Shown here one piece after another: positions 35,588-44,972 of a stretch of DNA of 64,000 bases (position 1 is the stretch's first letter; each line of letters starts with the position of its first letter). Position numbers and translations under genes: made by a program. Under the pieces are notes generated by a model. The model saw only the letters and a list, made by a program, of their open reading frames with translations. It did no database searches and was not told the origin of the DNA. This stretch comes from Lysobacter sp. (GTDB lineage: Bacteria > Pseudomonadota > Gammaproteobacteria > Xanthomonadales > Xanthomonadaceae). Where the stretch lies: contig WYBC01000038.1 in the NCBI GenBank assembly GCA_011526085.1, positions 372,001-436,000 of the forward strand, written 5' to 3'.

Positions 35588-36442
35588 TTGGTCTCGCGCT
35601 GCGATTCGCCTGCCACTCCATCCGCATTGAAGTGCGCTCCGATCGCGCTTCGACTGCGCGACAAGGATCCCGCGCGCATCGCTTCGAGGCGCCGGATCGC
35701 CGGTTTGAGTTCGCGCACTTTCGCGCAAACCGGCTTGTGCGGCGCGAAAATCCGACGACTCCGACGAAGGTCGGATTTCTTCCGTTCACTCGCCGAGGCG
35801 CGTCGATGCGCGTCGATGCGCGGGAGTTGTCGGAAACGCGATCGGCGTTGGGGCCCGCGAAGAAAGTACTTAAAAAAAGATGTTTCGTTTCCGGGAAGCC
35901 GTGCCGGCCACAGTCGGTGAGCGGGCGCTGACATCGCATGCGCAACGCGCGCACCGCGTTCCGGGCATGCGCACGATGGCGCGCTGCGGGAACTTTTTTC
36001 GCATGGGGTGTTGACAGTGGAAAAAACCGTGATTAGGTTTCGCCCCAAGTGTTGCATCAGCAGAAGCGAGTGAGTCCTTTCAAGACAAAAACGCGAAGCA
36101 CAATCCGATCTTCCGTCCGGACCCGCGTTCCGGTGGAAACAGGCTTCGTCTCCTCTGCGAAAAACCAAGTCGTCCGCGAGCAGGATCGCTCGCATCGTCC
36201 GACCCGCGGTCCATCCGGCCCCGGGTTTTCTGCTGCCCGGCGTTGGCGCGCGACGGTGGAGCAGGCGGCGAAGGCGATCACAAGCGTCTCCATCACCCGG
36301 GCGTCGCGGTTGCGATGTTCGACAGAATCCGTACCGGCTTGCCTAGTGCGCCGGCGGTGGATGGCGGGTCCGACTCCCGCGATCCTGTTGTTGTCTGGGC
36401 CGTAATACCCAACGCAAGTCCACTGACGAGGAGAGCCATATC
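35588..36442 (+). other. 855-bp non-coding stretch between gcvH and the histone-like gene
   Basis: No frame here has coding character or a plausible ribosome site. A locally AT-rich patch lies around 35860-35890. A sigma-70 promoter is at 36011-36039. The following ~400 nt are then an untranslated leader of the histone-like gene or a separate small RNA. Confidence 0.6.
36011..36039 (+). promoter_or_regulatory. Sigma-70 promoter upstream of the histone-like gene
   Basis: A perfect TTGACA, a 17-bp spacer and TAGGTT. It would start a transcript roughly 395 nt ahead of the histone-like start codon. Confidence 0.7.
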
Positions 36443-36802
36443 ATGGCTGTGAAGAAAGCTGCGAAGAAGGCCGCCAAAAAGGCGACCAAGAAAACCGTGA
36501 AGAAGGCTGCCAAGAAGGCTGTCCGCAAGACCGCCAAGAAGGCTGCCAAGAAAGCCACCAAGAAGGTCGCCAAGAAGGCTGCCAAGAAGACCGTGAAGAA
36601 GGCTGCCAAGAAGACCGCGAAGAAGGCTGCCAAGAAGACCACGAAGAAGGCCGCCAAGAAGACCGCGAAGAAGGCCGCCAAGAAGGCTGCCAAGAAGCCG
36701 GCTGCCAAGAAGGCCGCAAAAAAAAAGGCTAAAAAAGCTGTGAAGCGCGCCAAGAAGGCTGCGCCGGCCGCCGTGCCGGCAGCACCCGCGCCGATGATGT
36801 AA
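36443..36802 (+). CDS. Histone H1-like, lysine/alanine-rich DNA-binding protein
   Basis: 119 residues. Nearly the whole protein is built of degenerate KKAAKK(A/T)xKK units, followed by PAAVPAAPAPMM. It resembles the C-terminal tail of eukaryotic H1 and bacterial H1-like proteins such as those of Bordetella and xanthomonads. Extremely basic, certainly nucleic-acid binding, with no globular domain. The underlying DNA is an imperfect tandem repeat (gccaagaaggct-type units), so copy number may vary between strains. The ATG is preceded by GAGGAGAG. Expression appears to come from a promoter about 400 bp upstream. Confidence 0.93.
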   Translation: MAVKKAAKKAAKKATKKTVKKAAKKAVRKTAKKAAKKATKKVAKKAAKKTVKKAAKKTAKKAAKKTTKKAAKKTAKKAAKKAAKKPAAKKAAKKKAKKAVKRAKKAAPAAVPAAPAPMM

Positions 36803-36828
36803 GCGACACCCCGATTAGCGGTATCCGA

Positions 36829-36869
36829 AACTCCCTCTCCGCGTGCCCAGGCGGAGAGGGAGTTTTTTT
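36829..36869 (+). terminator. Rho-independent terminator after the histone-like gene
   Basis: A 14-bp perfect stem (AACTCCCTCTCCGC and complement, 8-nt loop) followed by TTTTTT. Confidence 0.93.
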
Positions 36870-37110
36870 ATGCGTTTTGCCGAAGTGCGGGGAGCCCGGT
36901 CGCGGTCGCCAATCGATGGTCGCGCCGGGTCGGAACCGGGCGCATGGCGAAATGGTGGGTCTTGAAGAACGCGTGCAAACTCCGGCAGGCAGGAGGCTCG
37001 CCTGATCGTCCGCATCAGGCGCGGTTTCCGATTGGCGCCGGTTCGTCGAGCGTCGGCGTATCAGATCGACCGGGATCGGGCGAACGGCGCCGGAGACCGC
37101 CGCATCGAAG

Positions 37111-38562
37111 TTACTCCGGCTTTGCGTTGGAGACCGAGGCTTCGGCGCCGCCGCTCGCCGCCGGCGCATCGGGCAGTTTCGGCAGGCCTTGGGCGTAGAG
37201 CCCTTCCTCCAGCGGCTCGGGCTCGCTTTCGAGCCAACGTTGCGGGGTCGCGCCGATCGCGCGATCCAGGATCGTGGGCAGCAGGCCGGAGGGCGCGCTG
37301 CTGTTGGCGTTCCAGAGAATGGCGACGCCGAGGTCGCGTTCCGGCATCAGTGCGATCACGCCGCGGTAGCCCTGGACGGCACCGCCATGGAAGACCACGC
37401 GGTGGCCGACGTAGTCGTAAACGCGCCAACCGAGGCCATAGCCGGCGGCGTTGAGGCGATCGCGCCGCCACTGCGAGCCGCGCGTTTCCGACGGCGTATC
37501 GATCAATGGCGCATGCAGCGTCGCAAGCAGCGCGCCGGACAACACATCGGGGCGGTGGCCGCCCTGCGCCAACAACCATTGCGCCATGTCGCTGGCGCTG
37601 GCATTGACGCCGGCGGCCGGGGCGACGCGGTAGTAGGTCGGCTTCGGCTGTACGGCAGTCCAGCCGTGGCCGGCGCGCACGTGCGGTTTGGCCCAGCGCG
37701 CGCTCGCGGCGATGCCCTCCAGGCCGTAGCTGGCGTCGTGCATGCCGAGCGGTTTGAACAGCCGCTGCCCAACCCACTGTTCGAAAGGCTGTCCGCTGGC
37801 GCCCTGCACCACATCGCCGATCAGGCTGTAGGCGATGTTCTGGTAGGCGTAGCACTCGCCCGGGGCGCACTGCATCGGGGTGTAGGCGATCTTGCGCACG
37901 AGCGCGGGATACTCGGCGTTGCGTTCGAGGTCGCGGTCGAAGGCATTGTGGCCGATGCCCACCCGATGGCTGAGTACGTCGGCCACGGTCAGTTGCAGCG
38001 ATGCGCGCGGATCGGAGAATTGCAGGGTCGGGTAATAGTCGATCACGCGGCTGTCCCAGCGCAGGCGACCTTCGTTGATCAGCATGCCGGTCGCGGTGGC
38101 GGCGAAGGACTTGGACAGCGAGGCCAGGCGGAAGACGGTGTGCTCGTCGACGGTCTCGGGTCGATTCACGTCGGTGATGCCGTAGCCGCGCGCACTGAGG
38201 ACCCGGCCGCCCTGCACGATCGCCATCGCCATCCCCGGAACCTTCTGCCCGTTCACGATGCTCTGCGCGAGCGCCTCGAATTCCGCCACGTCGAATCCGC
38301 TGGCCAGCGGAGCCATGCGCAGGTCTGCGCCGGGGTAGACGCGGGCCATCGTCGCGCGGCTGGAGTAGAGGCCGGCGTTGCCGATCGCCGCGCCGTGGCC
38401 GCTGCCTGCATTGTCCCAGCGCAGCGGTGTCTGTGCGGACAATCCTGCGGCCAGCGGCAACAGCATCGCCACCAGACCGGTGCGTCGTGCGAGCGCTGCG
38501 GCGGAGCGCGCCTGGGCGTGCGCAGATGTCGATGAGCGATGGCGCCGGGTCTTGTCTTTCAT
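37111..38562 (-). CDS. Serine hydrolase of the class C beta-lactamase/penicillin-binding family
   Basis: About 483 residues. The SxxK nucleophile motif is SLSKS near residue 145, the YxN motif is in YAYQNIAYS near 230, and an HGG (KTG equivalent) near 400, the order of the beta-lactamase family. A signal peptide (LVAMLLPLAAGLSAQ) makes it periplasmic. The start is the ATG MKDKTRRHR with a strong GGGGGG before it; the longer frame upstream is not conserved in nature. Such proteins are esterases, D-aminopeptidases or peptidoglycan-editing enzymes; true beta-lactamase activity is not implied. Confidence 0.88.
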   Translation of the reverse strand: MKDKTRRHRSSTSAHAQARSAAALARRTGLVAMLLPLAAGLSAQTPLRWDNAGSGHGAAIGNAGLYSSRATMARVYPGADLRMAPLASGFDVAEFEALAQSIVNGQKVPGMAMAIVQGGRVLSARGYGITDVNRPETVDEHTVFRLASLSKSFAATATGMLINEGRLRWDSRVIDYYPTLQFSDPRASLQLTVADVLSHRVGIGHNAFDRDLERNAEYPALVRKIAYTPMQCAPGECYAYQNIAYSLIGDVVQGASGQPFEQWVGQRLFKPLGMHDASYGLEGIAASARWAKPHVRAGHGWTAVQPKPTYYRVAPAAGVNASASDMAQWLLAQGGHRPDVLSGALLATLHAPLIDTPSETRGSQWRRDRLNAAGYGLGWRVYDYVGHRVVFHGGAVQGYRGVIALMPERDLGVAILWNANSSAPSGLLPTILDRAIGATPQRWLESEPEPLEEGLYAQGLPKLPDAPAASGGAEASVSNAKPE

Positions 38563-38734
38563 CGCGAGTCCCCCCTGCGTATGCTTCGCCAGCAGGTCAG
38601 TATCGGTGTGGTGTCCACTGCGGCCGTTGACGCGCATGGCCGCATCCGCATCCGGGACGTGACTGGCAAGACCCGGTGATCTCCGGCCGATCATAGCGTC
38701 TGTTTCGCCATTTGCATGAACAAGGGGAGATTCG

Positions 38735-39328
38735 ATGGGTATTTTGTTGATCCTGCTCGCAATTCTCGCGGTTTTCCTGCTCTGGGGCGCGGGCGTCTAC
38801 AACGGTCTCATCACCTCGCGAAACGGCTACAGGAACGCCTTCGCCCAGATCGACGTGCAATTGCAGCGGCGATTCGACCTGATCCCGAACCTGGTCGAGA
38901 CCGTGAAGGCATACATGGCCCATGAGCGCGAGACGCTCGAGGCGGTGGTGGCCGCGCGTTCGGCGGCGCAGTCGGGGCTGGCCGCGGCCAAGGCGCACCC
39001 CGGCGATCCCGAGGCCATGGCCCAGCTCGCGGCCGCGCAGGGCCAGCTGAATGCGGGACTCGGTCGCCTGCTCGCCGTGGCCCAGGCCTATCCCGATCTC
39101 AAGGCCAACCAGAACATGATGCAGCTCACCGAAGAGCTGGCCAGCACCGAGAACAAGGTCGCGTTCGCGCGCCAGGCCTTCAACGATGCGGTCATGGCCT
39201 TCAACAACAAACGGGACGTGTTCCCGTCCAGCCTGATCGCAGGCCTGTTCGATTTCGCGCCCGCGGTGCAGCTCGCGATTCCCGGCGACCGTGCCGAGAT
39301 GCGCGAAGCGCCGAAGGTGCAGTTCTGA
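38735..39328 (+). CDS. lemA: LemA family protein
   Basis: 197 residues. An N-terminal membrane anchor (GILLILLAILAVFLLWGAGVYNGLI) precedes the LemA domain: RNGYRNAFAQIDVQLQRRFDLIPNLVETVKAYMAHE, then LKANQNMMQLTEELASTENKVAFARQAFNDAVMAFN. Helical, with the bulk facing the periplasm in some studied homologues. Function is not established. The M48 protease gene follows directly (73 bp), a widely seen pairing. Confidence 0.93.
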   Translation: MGILLILLAILAVFLLWGAGVYNGLITSRNGYRNAFAQIDVQLQRRFDLIPNLVETVKAYMAHERETLEAVVAARSAAQSGLAAAKAHPGDPEAMAQLAAAQGQLNAGLGRLLAVAQAYPDLKANQNMMQLTEELASTENKVAFARQAFNDAVMAFNNKRDVFPSSLIAGLFDFAPAVQLAIPGDRAEMREAPKVQF

Positions 39329-39401
39329 TCCCGCAGGCGGACCCCACGGGCGACGCCGGCGCGCTTCGTCCGTCGCCTGCCATCGACCCCGGACATCGCG
39401 C

Positions 39402-41312
39402 ATGAATTTCTTCGAACGCCAGGCCGCCGCGCGCAAGGCCTCCTTCCGCCTGCTGCTGCTGTTCGCGCTGGCCGTGCTCGGCATCGTGCTGGCGGTCGAT
39501 TTCGGCGTCTGGATCGCGATCGTCGCCAGGGACGAGGCCAGGCCGGCACAGACGCTGGCCATTCTCGGCGCGGTCTCGCTGGTCGTGATCGCGACGATCG
39601 GGCTCGGCTCGCTCTATCGCATCGCCACGCTGCGCGACGGTGGAGAGACCGTCGCGCGCCAGATGGGCGGCGTGCCGGTGCCCGAACAGACCCGCGATCC
39701 GCAACTGCGGCGCCTGCGCAACGTGGTCGAGGAGATCGCGATCGCGTCCGGGGTGTCGATGCCGAAGCTCTACGTGCTGGAACACGAGGCCTGCATCAAT
39801 GCCTTCGCCGCCGGCCATGCGCCCGCGGACGCGGCGGTGGCGGTCACCCGCGGCGCGCTGGAACGACTCAACCGCGACGAGTTGCAGGGCGTGATCGCGC
39901 ATGAATTCAGCCATGTCCTCAACGGCGACATGCGCCTGAACATCCGCCTCATCGGCGTGCTGTTCGGAATCCTGATGCTGGGCGTCGCGGGTCGCAGGAT
40001 CCTCGAACATGGCCGCTTCGGCGGACGCGACAAGGGCGCCGCCGGGGTGCTCGTCGCGGCGCTGGTGGCGATGGCCGTCGGTTATCTCGGCCTGTTCTTC
40101 GGGCGCATGATCAAGGCCGGCGTCAGCCGTTCGCGCGAGCTGTTGGCCGACGCTTCTGCGGTGCAGTTCACGCGCCAGACCGCAGGTCTTGCCGGCGCGC
40201 TCAAGAAGATCGGCGGCGTCGGCGATGGCGCGACGCTGGCGCATCGTGGCGATGCCGAGGAGGTGAGCCACATGCTGTTCGGCGATGGCGTGGGCCTCAC
40301 GGGCCTGTTCGCGACCCATCCGCCGCTGCTGCAGCGGATCCAGGCGCTCGAACCGGGCTTCCGTGCCGACCAGCTCGCGAACCTGCAGCGGAAATGGATG
40401 AGCGAGCCGCCCAACGGCCTGGAGGAGGACGCGCGCCTCGGCCTGAACGACAGCGGTGCGCGACTGCCCGGGGCCGCAAGCACCTTCACCGTCAGCCCGC
40501 CGATGATCGTGGCCCAGGTCGCGCACCCGTCTGGCGACGACTATCGACACGCCGACGTCATCGTCGCGACGATTCCCGACGCGCTGCGAACGTTGGCCGC
40601 GAGTCGCGACGACGTGGTGCCGCTGCTGCTCGCGCTGCTGCTCAACGAGGACGCGTCGGTGCGGGCGAAGCAGCATGCCGAGATCGGCGCACGGCTGGGT
40701 CGACAGACCGCGGTATTGACCGACGCGCTGCGCAGCGAGCAACTGGGCGGCCTGCACCCGATGCTGCGGCTGCCGCTGGCGGCGCTGGCGTTCCCGGTCC
40801 TGCGCCAACGCCCGCGTCCCGAGCTCAATGTCGTTCTCGACACCCTGCATGCGGTGGTGAATACCGACGGCCGGGTCTCCGTGTTCGAATACGCGCTCGG
40901 CTCGCTGCTGCAGGCACAGGTGCGCGAATCGCTGGATCCTTCGCTGCACCGCCCGTTCGGTCGCGGTCGCGCCGGACATGCCAAATCCGCGATCGCCGCA
41001 TTGCTCGCGCTGGTGGCGCAGGCCGGCCACGACAACGATCACGACGCGCTGCGGGCCTATCTCGCCGGGCTGCAGCGCGTGCTGCCGCACGAACACATCG
41101 ATTACGCGCCGCCCGCCGAGGGCGTGCTCGCGCTGGAAACGGTCTGGCCGATACTCGATGCGCTCGCGCCGGACGCGAAGCAGGCGCTGGTGGAGGCGTT
41201 GACCGCTGCGGTGAGCCACGACGGTCGCCTGCGCGTGGCCGAGGCCGAACTGCTGCGCACCGTCTGCGGTGTGTTGCACTGCCCGTTGCCGCCGATGCTG
41301 GAGCGGCGCTGA
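39402..41312 (+). CDS. M48 family membrane metalloprotease
   Basis: About 636 residues, much longer than HtpX (~290). Two N-terminal transmembrane segments lead to the HEFSH zinc motif (near residue 167) and the third ligand Glu in SRSRELLADASAVQF (~245). TM helices near 185-235 are typical of HtpX/Oma1-like proteases. The C-terminal ~300 residues (a helical region with repeats of DALRTLAASRDD... and QALVEALTAAVSHDG) have no named domain. Likely to act in membrane-protein quality control with the LemA neighbour. Confidence 0.9.
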   Translation: MNFFERQAAARKASFRLLLLFALAVLGIVLAVDFGVWIAIVARDEARPAQTLAILGAVSLVVIATIGLGSLYRIATLRDGGETVARQMGGVPVPEQTRDPQLRRLRNVVEEIAIASGVSMPKLYVLEHEACINAFAAGHAPADAAVAVTRGALERLNRDELQGVIAHEFSHVLNGDMRLNIRLIGVLFGILMLGVAGRRILEHGRFGGRDKGAAGVLVAALVAMAVGYLGLFFGRMIKAGVSRSRELLADASAVQFTRQTAGLAGALKKIGGVGDGATLAHRGDAEEVSHMLFGDGVGLTGLFATHPPLLQRIQALEPGFRADQLANLQRKWMSEPPNGLEEDARLGLNDSGARLPGAASTFTVSPPMIVAQVAHPSGDDYRHADVIVATIPDALRTLAASRDDVVPLLLALLLNEDASVRAKQHAEIGARLGRQTAVLTDALRSEQLGGLHPMLRLPLAALAFPVLRQRPRPELNVVLDTLHAVVNTDGRVSVFEYALGSLLQAQVRESLDPSLHRPFGRGRAGHAKSAIAALLALVAQAGHDNDHDALRAYLAGLQRVLPHEHIDYAPPAEGVLALETVWPILDALAPDAKQALVEALTAAVSHDGRLRVAEAELLRTVCGVLHCPLPPMLERR

Positions 41313-41356
41313 GCGGCCGCGCGGAACTTCACGTGCCACCCGGGCTCGAACACATC

Positions 41357-42310
41357 ATGCGACTGCGCTCCCGACTGCTCGTTGCCGGTCTCGCATGTGC
41401 GGGCATCGTATCCGCTTCGGTCGAGCCTGATCGCAGGCAGGTGCATATCGTCCGCGCCGCGAACACCACGCTCACGGTCGAAGTCGTCGGTACCGATGAT
41501 CCCGCGCGCGTCGCCATGCTGCAGCGTTGGGCCGAAGAGGCGGCGCGCGCGACCTTGCCGCCCTCGGGCCGATTCCCGCTGGGAACGGCGCACGTGCGCA
41601 TCCGCGAGATCGACAGCCGCGACGACAGTCCGGTGCCGTGGGGGCAGACCTCGCGCGACGATGCGGTGTCGGTGCTGTTGTACGTGCGTCGGGATGCCAC
41701 CGACGAAGAACTGCGCGCGGACTGGACCGCGGTGCACGAGTTTTCGCACCTGGCCCATCCGCATCTCGGCGACCGCGGGCGCTGGCTCGCCGAAGGCCTC
41801 GCGAGTTATCACCAGAATCTGCTGCGCGCCCGCGCGGGCCTGCTGGCGCCCGATGAGGCGTGGCGACGCCTCGACGCCGGCTTCCGTCGCGGCGAGGCCG
41901 CGGGACCGGGGCCGGCCCTGGACGCGATCGGTCGCCGCCGCGACGGCACGATGCGCGTGTACTGGGCCGGGGCGGCGTATTGGCTGGAGATGGATCTGGC
42001 GCTGCGGCGGGATCACGGCACGACCTTGCCGGAGGTGTTGGATCGCCATGCGCGCTGCTGCCTGGACGGCACCGCGCGGGTGATGCCGGAAGACTTCGTG
42101 GCTGCGCTCGATCGCGCCGCCGGCATCGATCTGTTCGCACGGCGATATCGCGATTACGCCGGGATCACGACGTTTCCGTCGCTGGATCAGAGCTATCGAG
42201 CGCTCGGGATCGCGCGCGAGGGCGATGCGATCGTGCTTTCGGTCTCGCCCGAGACGCGCGCGTTGCGCGAGGCGTTGACGGCGCCGCTCAGGCCCGCGGC
42301 TCGCCGGTGA
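41357..42310 (+). CDS. Exported gluzincin-type metalloprotease-like protein
   Basis: 317 residues. The HEFSH zinc motif (residues ~130-134) followed by Glu in WLAEGLASYHQNLL (~24 residues on) is the gluzincin pattern seen in M1/M61-type peptidases. A weak signal sequence (LLVAGLACAGIVSASV) suggests export. No PDZ or other domain is present, and the length is short for M61. The 3' end overlaps the convergent zinc-finger gene by 23 bp. Not assigned to a family. Confidence 0.72.
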   Translation: MRLRSRLLVAGLACAGIVSASVEPDRRQVHIVRAANTTLTVEVVGTDDPARVAMLQRWAEEAARATLPPSGRFPLGTAHVRIREIDSRDDSPVPWGQTSRDDAVSVLLYVRRDATDEELRADWTAVHEFSHLAHPHLGDRGRWLAEGLASYHQNLLRARAGLLAPDEAWRRLDAGFRRGEAAGPGPALDAIGRRRDGTMRVYWAGAAYWLEMDLALRRDHGTTLPEVLDRHARCCLDGTARVMPEDFVAALDRAAGIDLFARRYRDYAGITTFPSLDQSYRALGIAREGDAIVLSVSPETRALREALTAPLRPAARR

Positions 42311-42692
42311 AACGCTTGAGGAAACCGCCCAGGCCCGAATCGTCCTCGTCGTCCGCGAAGTCGCGGAACTCGCCGGCGTCGTAGAAGCGGCCGTAGCAGA
42401 ACTTGCAGCTCTCGAAGCGGATGTGCGGCTGGTGCGGATCGACCATGTGGATCAGCGGATAGTGATCGCAGGCCGGGCAGAGCAGGGTCTCCGGCGCCGG
42501 CGCGGTCGGGTCGAAGTATTCGTCCGCGGCCGGCGCCGTCGGCTCGGCCGGATCGATGCGCTCGGCTTCGTCGCGCAGCTGTTCGTGGGCCATGATCTCG
42601 AACCACATGCCCTGACAGCCCTCGCAGCGATGGACGGGCTCCTGCAGGTCGGGCAGCAGGTGCATCGGGGCATGGCACTTCGGACATTGCAT
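42288..42692 (-). CDS. Zinc-ribbon (zf-TFIIB type) protein
   Basis: 134 residues. It begins MQCPKCHAPMHLL with CxxC, then CEGCQGMWFE, and a second cluster CPAC...CKFCYGRFYDAGEFRDFAD, matching the zf-TFIIB domain of small bacterial proteins. The closing acidic/hydrophobic tail is variable. Its 3' end overlaps the convergent gluzincin gene. Function unknown; likely metal-binding and cytoplasmic. Confidence 0.87.
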   Translation of the reverse strand: MQCPKCHAPMHLLPDLQEPVHRCEGCQGMWFEIMAHEQLRDEAERIDPAEPTAPAADEYFDPTAPAPETLLCPACDHYPLIHMVDPHQPHIRFESCKFCYGRFYDAGEFRDFADDEDDSGLGGFLKRFTGEPRA

Positions 42693-42743
42693 GGCGGGCG
42701 GACCGGTATGGAGAGGCCGCCTATTCTGCCGCAGCGATCCGGC

Positions 42744-43220
42744 TCAGTCGCCGAGCAGTTTGACGAAGCGCACCGCGCCCTCGGAAAAACCGCAGGCGCG
42801 GTAGAAGGCGTGGGCTTCGGTGCGGTGGCCGGCGCTGGTGACTTCCAGTCGCGCGGCGCCGCCGAGCCTGGCGCGGCGCTCGGCGTCGCGCAGCAACAGA
42901 CGCCCCAGGCCATGGCCGCGGGCGTCGGGCAGGACCACCAGCGCCGTGACCCGGCAGGTGGTGGTGCCCAAGGGCAGGTAATACATGAAGTCGAGCGACA
43001 ACAGTCCGCAGACGGCGCCGCGATGCCGCGCGACCACCAGGGCCTGGCGGTCGTTGTGCAGCACCGTGGCGATGCGTTCCGCCGCGTCGGCGGATTCGCA
43101 GGGATAGCCCAGTGCGCCGAGCAGGGCGGCGACATCGTCGGCGTCGGCCGGGACCGCCCCGCGCAGGTCGAGGTCGTCCCCGTCCGGGTGTGGCCCGGAT
43201 GCGCCGTGCGCCGTCGTCAT
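42744..43220 (-). CDS. GNAT family N-acetyltransferase
   Basis: 158 residues. The acetyl-CoA site reads VTALVVLPDARGHGLGRLLL (motif A, R/Q-x-x-G-x-G/A type) near residue 90-110, and the C-terminal AHAFYRACGFSE is the usual motif B. The ATG is only 3 bp after the clp stop, so it is probably co-transcribed with that regulator. The substrate is unknown. Confidence 0.88.
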   Translation of the reverse strand: MTTAHGASGPHPDGDDLDLRGAVPADADDVAALLGALGYPCESADAAERIATVLHNDRQALVVARHRGAVCGLLSLDFMYYLPLGTTTCRVTALVVLPDARGHGLGRLLLRDAERRARLGGAARLEVTSAGHRTEAHAFYRACGFSEGAVRFVKLLGD

Positions 43221-43223
43221 CGT

Positions 43224-43913
43224 TCAGCGGGTGCCGTACACCACCACGGTCTTGCCGCGCGCGTGCAGCTTGCCGTCGGCCTGCAGCTTCTTCAACACGC
43301 GCCCGGCCATTTCCCGGGAACAACCGACCAGACGGGCCAGCTCCTGGCGGGAGACGCGCAACTGCGTGCCCTGCGGGTGGCTCATGGCTTCAGGTTCGCG
43401 GGTCAGATCGTGCAGCGCGCGGATGATGCGGTCGGTGACGTCGAGGAAGGCCAGGCGGCCGGCCTTGCGGCTGGTGTCGAGCAGGCGGCGCGACAACTGG
43501 GCGCCGATCGCGTAGATCAACTGGGCGGCGTCGCCGGCCAGCGGGCCTTCCAGCAGCTGATACAGGCGCTCGTAGCCGATTTCGGCCAGCTCGCACTGGG
43601 TGCGGGTGCGCAGGATCACCTCACGGCGGTCGCTTTCGACGAACAGCCCCATCTCACCGACGAATTCGCCCGGCCCGAAGTAGCCCAGCACCAGTTCGCG
43701 CCCGTCTTCTTCCTCCGTGATGATGCTGACCGAGCCCGAAATCACGTAATAGAGCGTGCCGGCCGGGTCGCCCGGACGGAACACCTCGGTCCGCGGCGGG
43801 TAGCGACGGCGATGGCAGTGCGACAGGAAGCGCTCGATGGTCGCGACCGTCGGGGCGAGCGGATTGGCATTGCGGCGGAGGGGGGTCAGCGTGGCCACGG
43901 GGGATGGTTTCAT
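43224..43913 (-). CDS. clp: CRP-like transcriptional regulator Clp
   Basis: 229 residues, the size of the xanthomonad Clp protein. The N-terminal cNMP-binding domain (FRPGDPAGTLYYVISGSVSIITEEEDGRELVLGYFGPGEFVGEMGLF) has a Clp-type pocket, and the C-terminal HTH (RVSRQELARLVGCSREMAGRVLKKLQADGKL) contains the recognition helix. In Xanthomonas, Clp activates virulence and extracellular-enzyme genes and is released by c-di-GMP. The gene is divergent from speD across ~190 bp. Confidence 0.95.
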   Translation of the reverse strand: MKPSPVATLTPLRRNANPLAPTVATIERFLSHCHRRRYPPRTEVFRPGDPAGTLYYVISGSVSIITEEEDGRELVLGYFGPGEFVGEMGLFVESDRREVILRTRTQCELAEIGYERLYQLLEGPLAGDAAQLIYAIGAQLSRRLLDTSRKAGRLAFLDVTDRIIRALHDLTREPEAMSHPQGTQLRVSRQELARLVGCSREMAGRVLKKLQADGKLHARGKTVVVYGTR

Positions 43914-44101
43914 GCGAGCCGGAACGGAAGAATTGGCAAGAGTAGGCCTTTGTCACGATTCGGGCAAACTGCACCGTATCCCGGGCGCCGGATCCCGGCG
44001 GCGCCCGCCGCCGATGCTGCGTTGCGGCACCGACTCCCCCCGGGGGGCGCAATGCCGCATAATCGCGCCCCCAACCTCCGTACCGCCAAGGAACCGATGC
44101 C

Positions 44102-44896
44102 GTGGTCAAGCCGCTGCCTCGTCTGAAGCTGCAAGGCTTCAACAACCTGACCAAAGCGCTGTCCTTCAACATCTACGACGTGTGCTACGCCGTCTCGGAA
44201 GAAGAGCGCCAGCGCTACATCGCGTACATCGACGAGGAATACAACGCCGACCGCCTGACCCAGATCCTGACCGACGTGGCGGAGATCATCGGCGCGAACA
44301 TCCTCAACATCGCCCGCCAGGACTACGATCCGCAGGGCGCCTCGGTCACCATCCTCATCTCCGAGGAACCGGTGATCGACAAGAAGGACGCCGGCAAGGA
44401 GATCATCTCCGACGCCGTCGTCGCCCACATGGACAAGTCGCACATCACGGTGCACACGTATCCGGAGACCCATCCGGACAACGGCATCGCGACCTTCCGC
44501 GCCGACATCGATGTCGCCACCTGTGGCGTGATCTCGCCGCTGAAGGCGCTGAACTACCTGATCGAAAGCCTCGAGTCCGACATCGTGGTCATGGACTACC
44601 GGGTGCGCGGCTTCACCCGCGACATCAAGGGCAGGAAGCATTACATCGACCACAAGATCAATTCGATCCAGGACTATCTGGCGAAGAACATCAAGTCGCG
44701 CTACGAGATGCTCGACGTGAACGTGTACCAGGAAAACCTGTTCCACACGAAGATGCATCTCAAGGAATTCGATCTCGACAATTATCTGTTCGAGGAGAAG
44801 GCCAAGAATCTTTCGTTCAAGGAACGCATGAAGATCGAAGCCCGTCTCCGCCGCGAGATCGAAGAGCTGTACCAGGGGCGCAACCTGGCGGAGTGA
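44102..44896 (+). CDS. speD: S-adenosylmethionine decarboxylase proenzyme
   Basis: 264 residues, the gammaproteobacterial SpeD length. The self-cleavage site lies in [12 protein letters not shown], where the Ser becomes the pyruvoyl cofactor. The N-terminal [22 protein letters not shown] and later [14 protein letters not shown] are family features. The start is GTG (a nearby ATG 4 bp upstream is out of frame). Produces the aminopropyl donor for spermidine synthesis. A strong terminator follows. Confidence 0.95.
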   Translation: MVKPLPRLKLQGFNNLTKALSFNIYDVCYAVSEEERQRYIAYIDEEYNADRLTQILTDVAEIIGANILNIARQDYDPQGASVTILISEEPVIDKKDAGKEIISDAVVAHMDKSHITVHTYPETHPDNGIATFRADIDVATCGVISPLKALNYLIESLESDIVVMDYRVRGFTRDIKGRKHYIDHKINSIQDYLAKNIKSRYEMLDVNVYQENLFHTKMHLKEFDLDNYLFEEKAKNLSFKERMKIEARLRREIEELYQGRNLAE

Positions 44897-44913
44897 TTCT
44901 CGCAGGGGGCAGC

Positions 44914-44941
44914 AAAAAAGCCGGCTTTCGCCGGCTTTTTT
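44914..44941 (+). terminator. Rho-independent terminator after speD
   Basis: A stem of 12 bp (AAAAAAGCCGGC and complement) with loop TTTC, running into a T-run. Confidence 0.92.
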
Positions 44942-44972
44942 CGTTTCGGGCGAAAGTCGCGTCGTTCGTGGA

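Noticed and set aside
35588-36442. Small open frames on both strands in the gap before the histone-like gene
   Set aside because: None has a ribosome site, family similarity or consistent codon use; the stretch is better read as leader and intergenic DNA.
37111-38562. A true class C beta-lactamase resistance gene
   Set aside because: The SxxK/YxN/HxG pattern fits the wide serine-hydrolase family; length and C-terminus are unlike AmpC, and no ampR is adjacent.
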